Shown: in pieces, positions 38,917 to 51,526 of the stretch
How the letters are laid out: every line of letters begins with the position of its first letter
Numbering within the stretch: the first letter of the stretch is position 1
Assembly: GCA_035236585.1 (NCBI GenBank)
Contig: CP141126.1
Location: 6,337,001 to 6,401,000 of the forward strand
DNA length: 64,000 nt
Reading direction: 5' to 3'
DNA from: Warburgia ugandensis
Lineage: Eukaryota > Streptophyta > Magnoliopsida > Canellales > Canellaceae
Made by a program: the position numbers and the translations under genes
Notes under the pieces: model-generated
Told to the model about the DNA's origin: nothing
Seen by the model: only the letters and a program-made list of their open reading frames with translations
Databases searched by the model: none

Positions 38917-41206
38917 CTGCTAAACCATTTAGCTAAGGAATTTTCGAAGGAGTCTTTTAATGTCTGATTCCCTGTTGCTTACAATAAGTATTAAATGGTC
39001 CACAGTACTCGCCACCATTATCAGTGAGAATACATTTTAACTTCTTCCATGTTTGATGCTCAACAAAAGCTTGAAGTTCTTTAAATTTGTCAAGCACATA
39101 ATCCTTGGATTTCAAAACATAGACCCACAATTTTTTGGAATAATCATCAATAAATGTGACAAAATATAGTGCACCACTATGTGTTCATACCTTCATAGTA
39201 CTACTCACATCGGAATGTACCAATTTAAGCACGCCTGACTTCTTGGAAAGAGGATGGCTCTTAAAGGATACCTGTTGCTGCTTCCCAGCAAGACAATGAA
39301 TACACTTACTCAACTTCGCAACTTTGAGCCGTGAGAGCAAATTCTTCTTAACCAGACAACCTAGTCTTTTTTCACTCATGTGACTAAACCTCCTGTGCCA
39401 CAACCCTGAAGAATTAACAATCTCAACTGCGTTCACAGAGTTAGTAGGAATCGAAGCTGGCATCACATACAAGCTGGATGATTTCTTCCCTCGAGCAACC
39501 ACAAGTGCTCCCTTAGAGAGCTTCCACTGGACATCACAGAAGGTACTACGATACCCATCATCATCAAGCTTTCCGATTGATATCAAGTGCAACCGGATAT
39601 CTAGTACATGTCGGACTTCCTTGAGAATCAACCTCGTCCCATTGTTGGTGTTCAAATAGATAGATCCAATACCAACAACCTTTGACAACCCATCATTGCC
39701 CATCTTCAACACACCAAAGTTATCAGGAGTGTACGAGGTGAAAAACTCCCTCTTGGAGGTAATGTGGAAAGAAGCACCGCTATCAACGACCCAACCAATC
39801 TCACTAGTAGCTAGGTTGATTTCATTCTCATCACAGACCACAAATAGATCTAAAGTAGTGGTGGCAACACAATCATTTCTATCATCATTTCTTCTCTCCT
39901 TCTTGGCGTTTTCTATCTTATTCTTAGCTTTTCACTTATAACACTGTTTTGTGATGTGACCCTTCTTGCCACAATGATGACACTCCAAATTCTTATATCT
40001 AGACTTGGATTTACTCCTGCCCCTGTTATTCTTATCCTAACCTTTGATCTTGCTTCTCCCCCTATTTTCTGAGATCAGAATCTCAAAATGTGATGTAGTG
40101 GCAACTTGAGCTCGTCTTCTCATTTCTTCATTTAAAACTGCGCTTCTTACAAATTCCTAAGCCACAGAGCCACCAGGAGCATAATTGGCCAGAGAAACAC
40201 GAAAATTTTCCCATTAGTCGGGCAAAGTATTTAAAAGTCACAAGTCCATGATATCATCGTCAAATGTAATGCCAACATTGGATAGCTGCTGAACTCCTTC
40301 AAGTGGTATGAAATAGAGCTCCTTTCCTTGTATCTTAGGTGCATTGCTTGATTAAGTAGGAATAATTTATTATTCTCAGTTCTCGACATGTATAAGGTTT
40401 CCAACTTGATCCATAGAGTTTTAGCATGTGTCTCATTTTGAATATAGTTCAAAACATTATCTTTAACCCATTGCCGAATGAAACCACATACCTTTTCATG
40501 TTCGAAAGCCTACTCATCTTTGGACTTATTTTCTGATTTTTGAGTAGCAAAGACAGGTACATGTAGTTTCTTCACAAAAAGAAGATCTTTCATCTTTCCC
40601 TTCCACTTGTGATAATTTATGTCATTTAAGCAAATTATTTTGCTCATACAGGAGAGAATCTCATAAATTTGAAAATACCACTGCGTTCGAAATGCTTGAT
40701 TTAGCTAAGAACCGATCTATCTCCCTTGAAAACCAATCAAAATAGGCCTGCTTCAGTCAAGGCTACTGCTGCAACTCGTCACTATTGCAACTATACTACT
40801 GCTGAATGCGTACTGTTGCAACTCGTACTATTTGAACTCTGTCGCTACTGCAACTCTCTACTGCTGTTACTCGTACTGTTATAACTCTACACTATTGTGA
40901 CTCAAACTATTATAACTCATAGCTATTGCAAATCGTGCACTATTACAGCTCAATACTGTATCATCATTGTAGCGATCACTGTAGCCAACCTAATAATGAC
41001 TTTTTCACTGTAGCAAAATGATGACGCTTTTTAATGTAACAAAATGATGATGTTTTAAACTATAACAGACGCTTTTTCACTATAGCAACATTGTATTTGC
41101 AACAGTTCTCCTTCTCATGTTGATTGTCACCTCTATGTTTTTTTTTTTGCTCCGTCGCCAACTAATAGTGCAGCAGCCCACACCCCTTCTCAGCTTTGAT
41201 ACTACT

Positions 41207-41372
41207 TGTTAGAAGGGGAATTGGTGGGATACAAAGATCCTCCGTATCATCCCTATTTATAGGGATTTTCAAAAACTATGTACAAATTTCTTCCCGTATT
41301 TGGTGACAACAGCCGACGGCGGCAGCCGCCATAGTTGACAACCAGTGGCCATCAAATGGGACTGGACTAACA
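41207..41372 (-). repeat. Copia 5' LTR
   Basis: 166 bp, starting TGTTAGAAGGGGAA and ending GACTGGACTAACA on the plus strand. It pairs with 32028-32199 and differs from it by a 16-base gap and scattered substitutions. Confidence 0.88.
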
Positions 41373-41940
41373 GTGCGCTGGTCAGCTCTTGACCTTGGTT
41401 GGCAATTCCTTAACTTCGTCGAGGCTACAAAGAAATCCTGGAAAAGGCGAGGGCAGGTGGAATCATTCGGGACTTTCTCCGTATTTTCATTGCCGGATTC
41501 TAAGGCACTAAAATGATAGTTCAAACAACATGGCGGAACGGGAGGGACTCCTGAATGAAATTCTTCTTGCCGCAGGCCTGAAAACTGAAAACATGCTAAT
41601 ACAAGGAGATTCTAAAGTGGGGTAGATGCTGTGAATTCAGGCAAAGCTAGTCTTTTGGAGGCAAAGCGTTACCAATGAGACTGTCTGTGGCCCCTAAGAA
41701 AATTCCAAATTGGAAAGGCATCCACGTGCATAAAGAAGTTAATAAGGCTGCTAACCTCTTGGCGAAGAATGCAGTAAAAGCAAAAGCAAGAGAAAAACTT
41801 ATATGGAGATCAAGATCTCAGGGTTGGATTTCTCAAGTGCTATATTGGGAAGCTTGTAATGTGTCAGACGAAAGAACACTATCGTAGATCCATGTATTTC
41901 ACTGTATTAAAAAGGCAAAAGCAAAAATAAAAATAAACAA
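41373..41940 (+). mobile_element. L1-type LINE, piece 4 of 4 (RNase H and 3' tail)
   Basis: The frames read ARAGGIIRDF, NNMAERE, MLIQGDSKV and NSGKASL. They continue with KKIPNWKGIHVHKEVNKAAN and LLAKNAV, the RNase H domain that closes plant L1 ORF2. An A-rich tail (TATTAAAAAGGCAAAAGC and on, 41905-41940) marks the probable 3' end. It follows the GTGCG copy of the Copia target duplication, so it joins to piece 3. Confidence 0.85.
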
Positions 41941-42153
41941 CTCACTATATGCAACCCCCTAAGGCCGTTGTGTGGTGGCGAGGACGTGTATTCATCATTG
42001 GGCTTATTGAAGCTTTTGTGCTTCAAAATGTATTAGACCAACTTGCTCCCTGGTGCCAACAACGTATAGGCAGGTTGGAGCTAAAAGCGTTCTCGCTCTG
42101 AAAACACTTGGTCCCAGCTAGTTTCAGTTGCCAACCACTTTTTTCTTTGGGCT

Positions 42154-42209
42154 GGAAATTAAATTTAGGAGTATGTACGAGTGATTTATTTTGTAATTTT
42201 TTGCTTGTT
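42154..42209 (+). repeat. Dispersed repeat, LINE-3'-tail-like (partner at 56010)
   Basis: Shares TTTAGGAGTAT and TTTTGTAATTTTTTGCTTGT with 56010-56075. The wording resembles the 3' ends of plant L1 elements. It stops where the RTE fragment begins. Confidence 0.6.
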
Positions 42210-42213
42210 CATC

Positions 42214-42635
42214 ATCATCATTATTAAGACCTTATCCAAATTAGGGGTCGGCTACATGAATCTTATTCCTCTATTCCTCTCTATTAAGTACCATGACTTC
42301 ATTTAGTCCCAAAATTTTTAAATCTTTTTTCACCACTTCTATCTACTTTCTTTTGGGCCTTCATCTTGCCATTTTAGAACTTTCTACTTGCATTGCCTCA
42401 CTCTTTCTAACCGATGCCGTTTTCGGCCTCCTTTGGACATATCCAAACCATCTAAGTCTAATCTCCATCATGTTGTTACCTATTGGTGCTACCCCTAAGT
42501 TTTCTCTAATATTTTTATTCCTAATTCTATCATTTCTTGTTTTGCCCCTCATCCATCTTAACATCCTTATTTCTGCAACGCTCATCCTATGAATATGATG
42601 TTCCTTAACTGCCCAACACTCTCATTTTTGCTTGT
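42214..42635 (-). mobile_element. RTE-type LINE, 3'-terminal fragment
   Basis: On the minus strand it reads CWAVKEHHIHRMSVAEIRML, RWMRGKTRNDRIRNK, IRENLGVAPI and RLRWFGYVQRRP. This is the conserved end of plant RTE ORFs. It ends with a GATTCATGTAGCCGACCC block and a GAT-repeat tail (rev. comp. of TCATCATCATCATTATT), as RTE elements do. It is 5'-truncated, and stops follow the conserved block. Confidence 0.88.
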
Positions 42636-42639
42636 GTCT

Positions 42640-45600
42640 AAGGAAAGGAAAATAAAAAATAAAAATGCTTCTGACATCAATATACATAATCATAAAAAAA
42701 AAAACATTGCTAAATTTGCTTTGTGTTTGGACGTTCAGTTAACAAGTATGGGCCTTATTGCTAGTTGATCCCTAGTTCTCCTATACGCAGAATTTGTTAC
42801 TTCAACGATAGGCACTTTTGGGTCAGCCGTTTTCTCATCACGCCTGTCATTTCCTCTTCCTTTTATTGAATGCTTTCTCTCATTCTTGACTCTCCTTTTG
42901 TTCCTTTCAATTCCTGAATTCGATGTCCGCCTCTTCAACCCTTCTTTCACTTTCCTCCCCTTCCTTTTCCATAAGACATTCTCTTCAACCTTAGTGATGG
43001 ACTGATTAGTGACACCCTCAGACCTGCACCTCGCTCTCTCTCTCTCTCTCTCTGAATCTGAACCGCGTCATTACAATAGAAATACAATGGGGCAGTCCTA
43101 ATAATTCTATAGCCGAATTCTCTTTTGATTAACCAGTAGTGTCTATCTGATAGGTCTGATATTGGATCAAGCCTATTAGCTAGCTCGAAGCCATCCAATA
43201 ATTCACAATTTTGGTGGGTGAACGCGTATAGTCAAAGCCTATGAAGCAGTGGGCCTTAATGAAGAACAAAAATACATGATTTCGGTTATGATTACTTGCC
43301 AAAAATTTCTTTAGTTGCAGGAAGTCAACGTTCCTACCCATGAGATATATAGGCAGTTGTCAAGATCCCTCAGAGGTGTACATTGTGTAATAATGGGCAT
43401 TCTTCATAATTGTGCTACAATGAGGTCACGCCCCACAGAAGCATCTTTCTTGAATCTGATTAGAGACAATCCTGCAAGGCAAGAGAAGTCGTAGAAGTGG
43501 TACAATCTTTGTCAAATTGTGGAGTCCATATATGATGGATGCCTATCTTTTCAGTGGGGAAATGTAAAAATCGGCCTCTCAATGATCCGAATGGTTCATC
43601 AGTGGGACGCACTATAAATGAGTCACTTTGGACAATTCTAATACTTCAATTTGTGAAGGATTTGGTGACGAATGCAGACTCTGTACGAGATAGATCATAA
43701 TATAAGTTTGAATTTTGAATCATCCATAGCACGGTGGATCAGATAGATATAGATGGTTCAGACCATGAAACTATGTAGAAACCAGTTATATTAGTGAGAG
43801 CCCTTCAATTGGTGTGATTTTTCACATGTAACCATCGGAGGTATGGAGAACAGGATGAATGACATAGATATTCTAGAAAACATGTCAAGATTGGAGTATC
43901 TCTTTAATGACATAGCAGTACTGCATCCCTATATAATTGCCCAACGGTAATGATGTTCTGTGCCCGGTTGCAGCTTGATGGGTGAATGCGCGTTTCCTGT
44001 GGAAAAGCATGATCCTGCAGGAGTTTAATTATCTCCCGCTTGTTCAATGATGCAAACTATTTATTACTAGGCAGCTCACTGGATTCTCGACCACCACACT
44101 AATAAAAGCTGTGTCAATTTGGAGCCTTCAAAATTGACGGTCAGAACCCAACAACGTGTCGCAGTTGGTATCTCCTATAGAGTGTTTTTGAGTGAAAGAG
44201 CAGTGAGTGACTTGAAATCAACAGTCAGAAGACGAAAATGCAGCAGTCATATTCATCAGAAGTACCTTTGGGAACGAAAATCCAAACATTCTACGGCCGA
44301 TACTTTAGCATATGGCTTACCACGGCTGCACATGAGCAGCCCAGTGGTTAGTCTAAGGTACCTTTCCCTAAGGAGGTAACGGTTCAAGTTAGTGCGTCTC
44401 ATTTCTCTAGGGCATATGGGCCCTTATTGGGGGGTCCCAAGGATAGTTTGGCAAGAGTATATATTAAGAGGCTGTTGCGAGGATAAGTATAAAAAAGGAT
44501 GTGTATGTAAAGACCTACTCATGAGTGTGAGTTACCAGTTTTAAAAAATGGGCTCGTCACGGCTAGGCCTAATAGATAAAATGTTCGAAGGTACTTGAAC
44601 TGGTGTAGTTGATGGGACCAGCATCTAAAACACGTAGACTCATAGTCACTGTGGGCCCTCTAGCGTTTATGTTAGGCATTCGTCAAAGCTAGTGATAGAA
44701 AGTTAAGTCGAGGATTTGATTTCATCTATCACGGGCATCTTTTGCAGATGGACTCTAATTTCAATGAATTTAGCATTGCAGATCTTGGAAGTTTGCTCCT
44801 CAATCCCATCCTATCCAGCCGTCATTCTCTTCCTGGCCCCATTTTATAGTAATCGAGTGCTTGAAAGAGAAATTTTGACTTTGAGTGAAATTATCTTTTT
44901 TGGTTTCCAATTCGAAGGTGACTTTGAAACACGCAAATCGTCTTTGTGCACTCGCCATTCTACCAAATCCCTTTTATTCTTGTTACTTTGCCGACAGATC
45001 ATAATATCATGCAAATTGGGTCAATTAGCTTTCGAGGCAATGATCTAACCATTCACCACTGGATCCGAAAGGAGCCACTATATTATCAACGTCTCCTTCG
45101 ACCTGTACCATTTCACTGTTGATAATACTAATAGTTTACCAGGGAAGAAAGATGCAGCTGTGTTCTATTGACATGGAAGGGTCAGAGAACTATGCGAGGG
45201 TGGGCGAATTGGAATAAAAGGTTGATTACGGATGAGGCGGAATCTTCGGAAAGACCAAGTTTTGAAGCTACAATGGTCACTTCGAAAAGCTACCAAAACT
45301 CCTCGCTACTTTATGGCAACTGGTATCCTTTTTGCATCCCCATATGGTCTTTTGAATATGTTTTACAAAAAGCTACCAAAATTCCTCGCTACTTTATTTT
45401 GCTTTATATATGGTAAAGAATTTGCAAAATATTAAATTTAATGAAAAGGGAGGATATAGAATTTTCAGATGTGTTAAGCTAATTGGTGGACGGCAAAGGA
45501 AAGCGGAAGCTCATTTGCTTTGCAATGGCGGTTCGCGTACAGATAAGACCGTCGATGCCTTCAGGAACATCACTTTTAATTGTGTTTTATTGAAAAATAA

Positions 45601-46590
45601 GAAAATTATTAAGATGGAGGATCTAATTCAAATTCTACATATTGTTAAGTGGGCCAGGGGTTTAACATTCTCTAGTAATGGGGAGTTATTGACATTATCA
45701 TTTGGAAGCATTCGAGTTAACAATTGCCTTTGGGTTGCAATTGGCACTGAGGATGGGATGCGCCCATAAATATTACATGTTTTGACTTAGAAGCTTTCTT
45801 CTTCTTTTTTCTTTTCTTTTCTTTTTTCTAATGAGTTGTGTATTCAAAGCATTGCAGTCGATTCCATTCGGTTTTGGTAGAAAATTTTGGATTATGCCGT
45901 TTCATTTGGAATGTGTTCTGTTTCGGTTGATATTCTAGTCTCTTCTGGTAAATCTGGCTCTCCCTGTGGATTTCGGGCTATTTCGATTCATTTTCCCACA
46001 AATTATGGTGTGTTCTGGTCTCTGCTTTTAAAAAAATAAATTTTCATTGAAAATTTGTTCTGAAATTTCGTTCCAAAATTTGGAATTTTCCATTCTAGTA
46101 GCAAGTATGGGATGACTAATAGAGTGGAATTGTCAAGTCCGTCAGAAGTAGAAATTTTTTGAAGCCGAGACAATGTATTTGAATTCGATTTGATCAAATC
46201 ACAATTTGCATTTTCTACAGTGATTATTAATAATTATAAGTTAGTTCCATGTGGCTAGTGATATATGCGCTCTTAATAAAATAAGATGATTCAAACAGCC
46301 ACAAGTTTATGTGAACCTACATTTCAGAAGATCCCAACCGTTCGCAATGTTGCCTTCTACATAAATCGCTCAGGCTATAAAATTCGCATACATTGGGTAA
46401 TCCCAGCAACTGCTACTTCTGATATAAAAATGTTCTATAAATCTTTTTACCATGTAGCTTTTAACTCGAGAAAACATAGGCTGGAATTACCTAATGATAG
46501 AGAATTTTAGATCATTACCCATGTAGGCCAAGAAAGACATTGTCAACATCTTCGATTTTTGTAGATTTGAGCTCATATGAAGTTATAGCC
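42640..46590. other. Intergenic DNA, no gene recognised
   Basis: Several frames of 70-120 codons are open (44119-44379, 44716-45048, 45410-45769) but show no domain or family resemblance that I can name. A short CT run lies near 43034. The best of them, 119 codons at 45410-45769, has no start context or neighbour that argues for a gene. Confidence 0.45.
45285..45396 (+). repeat. Short direct duplication, 30-bp units 82 bases apart
   Basis: AAAAGCTACCAAAACTCCTC at 45285 is repeated with one mismatch at 45367, followed in both by GCTACTTTAT. Confidence 0.85.
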
Positions 46591-46599
46591 ATCCATATC

Positions 46600-49500
46600 A
46601 TTTATTAGGGACTCATGAGGCTCGCACAAATAAATACACAATAATAGTAATAATAATAGTAAAATAGCCAGGATTCCTGAAATGAAAAGTTTACTTTCTA
46701 TTTACTAAAATATCCTCTGTTAAAGCATTATCTTTTAAAACCCCAAGGGCCATACGACCCATAAGAATCTAATGGAATAAGATATAATAAGCTATTTAAA
46801 TTACAAGATAGGTGAAGCCAAAGCTAAAAGCTTTGTCAATATAAACAACAATAATACTGTCATAAGATTTATCCATCTTAACACTACACCAAGTACAAAA
46901 TGATATGTCCATCGAATCAACTGTCGAGGATAGCATTTAAATTACATGCAGCCCATGTACAAATCTAAAATAAAATCCAATCGGCTACATACACCAAAAT
47001 GTCAAAACCTAGAAAAGCTAATGGTTACGACCACTTTCACTGGTCCTCCATGTGTTTGCCCTTTTCTGGTGTCCCGCTCTATATCTAAGATATTGCAAAT
47101 ACAATAATGTTTGAGTAAACTATTGCTATGTAGGTTCATAGACATTTATTACTAACTCAAATAATTGCATATGATTAATAAATCAAACAATAATATCTTT
47201 AGAGTATGTAAAGATCAACTATCACAAGTCAATGGTATCAATATTATTTTCGGTGTCAAAAGTAGTACCAATGACATAAGTCTTGGAAACACATGGAATA
47301 AATAATGTGACATGCAATCATACAACATGGCAAATCTCATGGATGCATCAACACAAAACATATATGCTCATGAATACCTAGTGTAGACATGTATATCAAC
47401 AACAAGTGCACTTCAAAATAAGTAGGTCTCACGATATATCTAGTTATGAGTACTCATACCAATCCATGAGGCTTTGTCACGCCTCAGCTTAACATGATAT
47501 GTCAAAGTTGACATACTCACAATGCAGAAAAATATAGAACAACAATATGGATCGTCAAGCTATAGTGGTAACCAAACTCATGAGTCTACCAACTGTTGCT
47601 CCCCGTCAATACCAAAATGGGAGACTAAGAGCGTTCCTTATGGGTGAGGATCGGAACCGTAACTGGATTACTAATGATACCACTCCTTATGATGTTCGCC
47701 CTTCTATAGGGCCAGTGTCTATCATCTCAAAAAGTCAGAGAATAGGTGGTCGGCCCTGAATCCCTCTTAGCATGATATCCACTGGGTGAAAGCACTTGTC
47801 GAAATCCCCGATGTCAAATAAATCAGTCAAACCTCAATAATTAAGTAATAAAGAAGGTATATGATTCTTAAACGCATGAGCACTTATGGCATAACATCCT
47901 AGATTAGTGCCCTTATCACAGGTTAGTCTCTCTAGGATCAGCCATTAAATCTTTATAGTGGGTCTACAGATACCATAATCAATAAAAGAAATTGATCACC
48001 TAATCACTTCATCATACCATTGAAAATCATATATCAATATCATCATAGAAATCTAAGAAATCATGCATATGTAAAAGAGTCCATGCCAAATACAAATCTC
48101 AACAAAATTAGGATGCTAAATAAACATGGTTGACATTTGTTGTAGAGCATAAAACCAATATCATGATCATTCAAAATCTCAAGAGAAAACATGCAAGTAT
48201 TCAATGTTGTCACATACCTCAACAAGGGAAACAATCCTCTAAGATATGTAACCTCCCCAACTTGTACTATCTGGAATACCTGTTAAGTCACACGTATTAT
48301 ACATCATCACTCACTACAACATGTGCATCATCTCTAGCTTATAAAACAATGATATATTATTAAACTACATAGTCCGATATAACTCTATCCCCAATGTAAT
48401 CTAATTCCTTAACTCTTTTGACTAGTCTTCCGATCTTGGGTTTTGACCTTGGATCAATGGTCTAGATCGCTTGGTTTTACTTTATTCACATTAGTTAGTG
48501 TCTCATAATCAGTCCTTGTCCTATTTCCAAAGTTAATCTATCAATCAGATGGTTAAATCTAGTTTTATCAGCCAAATCTATGTTCCCTGATCACCTAGGG
48601 TTCTAATCTCACTTAGATCAGGGTTTTTAAGATGATTCATCTATTGGATAGTTCACAATACTTCTTTAAGTGTACTAATTGGCTAATTTGTGACTCATAT
48701 ATCCCAATCCTTCATAATTTCAGTAGTTGATACGATTCACTAATGTATTAATAGTTAATCTATTGATCTGATGGCTAGATTGTTTAACAGTTCTAATAAT
48801 AAATCTCTATTTATTTAGATGATCTGACTAGTAGATCCATCAATTTACTCACTAAATTGTCTAATTGATCAATTTCTAAGACATAATTACCTTTTAATTA
48901 GGCTATTCTAAGTCATCCACTAATTTTTGTGTTTTAATCTATTTAAGGTGGAGTCCAATAATATATTTTATCATAAAATCATGTTTGCATTGTCGAGACA
49001 AATCTAACAAATAGCTCGGATCAAGATTTGGGCTTTATATAGCCCCTTAGAATTGTAAATTTACTATTTCATATCAGTTTCAACAGTTAATCTAAATCTG
49101 AAATCACAATGTCCCATGACGCAATGCCTCTGTGACGCACAGTCGCTAAGATGCATCTGGGTATGTCAGACACCAGAATGCACCTGTGTCCTATGCGTTC
49201 TGCGAATAGTGCTCGCACGCATGCAGGCATGCCACGCGCACACGTCCCACTGGCGCATCTGCAGTGTGCATCATGTGGTGGAATTCCGATAACTCGTTCA
49301 GGCGATGTGATCTTGATCGTCCATTCTTGTTTGTTCAGGTCTGTCGTCTAAGTTGTCCGATTTTTATCTGTTTTTATGTTTTCTTAAGTCTTTGGGGTCC
49401 ACAAACACGATGGATGGCTCGGATCTTCCATGTGAGCCCCCATGACGGTGGTTTTACCCCTGGCTGGTTGGATCTGTTCAACGACGGAACTTCGGCCTGA

Positions 49501-49790
49501 ACAACCAGCAGGTCGCAAGGTTGCCGGAGAGATCTCCAAGAGAGGTGCAGTGGGATGGCGACCTGGAGCCAGGCGAAGGTTGCCAGTGGCCTTGAAGGAG
49601 CTGTCGGTTGTATGAACAACGGCGACAACGTCGGCCGGGAGGGGAGGGGAGAGGAGAAGGGTGAAGGGAGAAGGGAAGAGGGAGGAATGGCGTCGTCAGA
49701 GGAAGGAGGGGAGAACATCGGTGGGCGTGCAGTGCGGGGTTCGATGCAAGTGGCGCCGTAGTTGACCACATACTAAAATTATTAATTTGC
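46600..49790 (-). mobile_element. Gypsy-type LTR-like stretch, edges uncertain
   Basis: Read on the minus strand, a GC-rich leader-like part with Pro/Ser-coding frames (49770-49370) is followed by a GTGCGTC-rich part (49240-49100) resembling the matching zone of LTR C. A long AT-rich body follows, then GCAATATCTTAGATATAGAG near 47080, a block also present in the Gypsy LTR near 38500. The order fits one large LTR. The TG and CA ends and a target duplication were not found. Confidence 0.4.
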
Positions 49791-51014
49791 TTTTTTATAA
49801 ATTTAATTTAATTATCTTAATTATAAATAATTATAAAAATTTTTGTTTGAACTCTGATTGTAAAGTTCGTAGTATCATTGAATTCCTCTTTTATCGCATT
49901 TCAATTATTATTGTTTCAACCCATGACTTGATTTCTATAAAAATTTAATCTTTGAGAATTAAAAATTTACAAAAAATAAGGACAGCATATATTTCTAACC
50001 TTTTTTCTTATTCCAAAAGTTAAAACACAAAAGTGAGAGACTTGTTGCGCCATTGCGCTGGTGCTATTTCTACTTATTGTTACCGGAGAACTATGAGAAT
50101 AGAAATGCTTTGCGGTGGAAACTGGTTCTGCCGACAATTTGGCATGACAAAAAATATCCCTACTTTTTGTTTAAAAATAAAATAAAAACTTGCCCACATA
50201 GATATCATTCATTTAACCATTTCCGTGAAAAGAAATGGGGAAGATACATATGATCACAGATATGACAAGGTCTACTGTGATTGGTGCAACTTGACAAGTT
50301 GGCCCCACCATGACATGAGTTATTTTCTGAGCTTTATTGTGGGTCCTGGTTCTCTTCGCAATCAAAACACATAAGTAGGGCAAGGGCATATGATTTGTAA
50401 AAATCGCATTACGAAAAGATGGGAATGTGTAAGATTTGTGCTTATGGGATAAATCTATCCAAACAAAACGCTACTTAGTAAAAGAGAAGGAATAAGCATA
50501 TAGGCCACGGAAAGAAAGGAGTACTCGGTTCAAAAGGTGGACACGGACGCGGATTGATCGAAGGAACCCGGTTCGGAAAAGCAAGAGAGGGAACATATTC
50601 TCGCGTCGACTGTCCCATGGAAGGGCAGTGCGTCCTGCAAGCTTGAGAAGTAAATCGAACATTTGTACGGTGGAGATTGGACAAATGTGAAAACGACGAG
50701 CAACCTGGTCGTTTGTCCACGGTTACTAAGATCAGAACACCTACTTGTTAATTGGATTTTTTCTCTTTCCTTGCCTTTTCTAGCATCCGATTCGTCCCTA
50801 GGTGTTCAGGTTTCTTCTTTTGTTTTTCAGTTTTCCTTCTTTGGAGATATGTTCATAATAACATTCCATTCTCCTGGTTGTAGAGGACTGCTTGTCTAGA
50901 GCGTGACAGCACCCCTACAGCATTCCAAAAAGGAAAAAAGGATAAAGAAAAGCCCTAACAACAGTGCAACTCCTCCACATTTGAATGTGAAGTCAGGTAC
51001 TATTTGTCTGTATA
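49791..51014. other. Intergenic DNA, nothing recognised
   Basis: AT-rich. Overlapping short frames on both strands at 50471-50899 have no known domain. Confidence 0.5.
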
Positions 51015-51209
51015 TTCATCTGACTCCCCTAACTTTGGATATCTACAGGTGTAAAAATCATGTCAAAAGAATAACTCTGAATCCAACAAATAGTGCTTTC
51101 ATGTTTTTAGAAGTTTCTTTTAACGGACTAAAACTCCATTTCTCGGATGTTACTGTTGGAGTGATTTTTGGACTGACCGATATACAAAGTTAGGGGAGTC
51201 AGACGAACA
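51015..51209. mobile_element. MITE-like foldback element, about 195 bp
   Basis: TCTGACTCCCCTAACTTTG at the left is matched by its reverse complement at the right (CAAAGTTAGGGGAGTCAGA), with a weaker inverted match continuing inward. No coding. The target duplication could not be fixed. Confidence 0.7.
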
Positions 51210-51427
51210 GCATAGCTCAATGGTATATAAAGCCACGTACAAAAATAGAGGAGTTGCACATCTTTTAGTAATCTGTCACACTATCACCAGCCTTCATTCC
51301 TCTCCCCCGTTTGCATGGATGTAATTAAGAGGCTGTTATATGGCTGATAGCCTGGTGCCAATATTTTCACTTGGCAAATAGTAGCAGGCAAGAGTACAGG
51401 CTGCGATCATTTTCTTCAATCATCCAA

Positions 51428-51430
<3 letters not shown>

Positions 51431-51523
<93 letters not shown>
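51431..51523 (+). repeat. Microsatellite (CT)n, about 46 units
   Basis: An uninterrupted CT run between CATCCAAACC and CTAGGTAATG. The open frames across it are artefacts. Confidence 0.98.

Positions 51524-51526
<3 letters not shown>

Larger units (their letters stand above)
32028..41372 (-). mobile_element. Copia LTR retrotransposon, old and broken, holding a nested Gypsy remnant
   Basis: It is bounded by short LTRs (32028-32199 and 41207-41372) with a near-perfect 5-bp target duplication (GTGCA left, GTGCG right). It reads on the minus strand. Next to the right LTR is a primer-site-like TAGTATCAAAGC. Then come gag with a zinc knuckle (CHHCGKKGH, near 39960), protease (VVDSGAS, near 39790), and an integrase start with an ILTDNGGEY region (39020). 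Near the left LTR are an RNase H end (HDSQSAIHLNK) and a polypurine tract. Most of the reverse transcriptase region is absent. The LTRs differ by roughly one base in ten by eye, plus indels, so the insertion is not recent. It is clearly a dead fossil with several breaks. Confidence 0.88.

Noticed and set aside
45410-45769. 119-codon frame as a host gene
   Set aside because: No recognisable motif, no start or splice context, and no homologue that I can name; left as unassigned.
49374-49771. Pro/Ser-rich minus-strand frame of 131 codons
   Set aside because: Composition follows a GC-rich LTR leader, and the overlapping frames are equally open.
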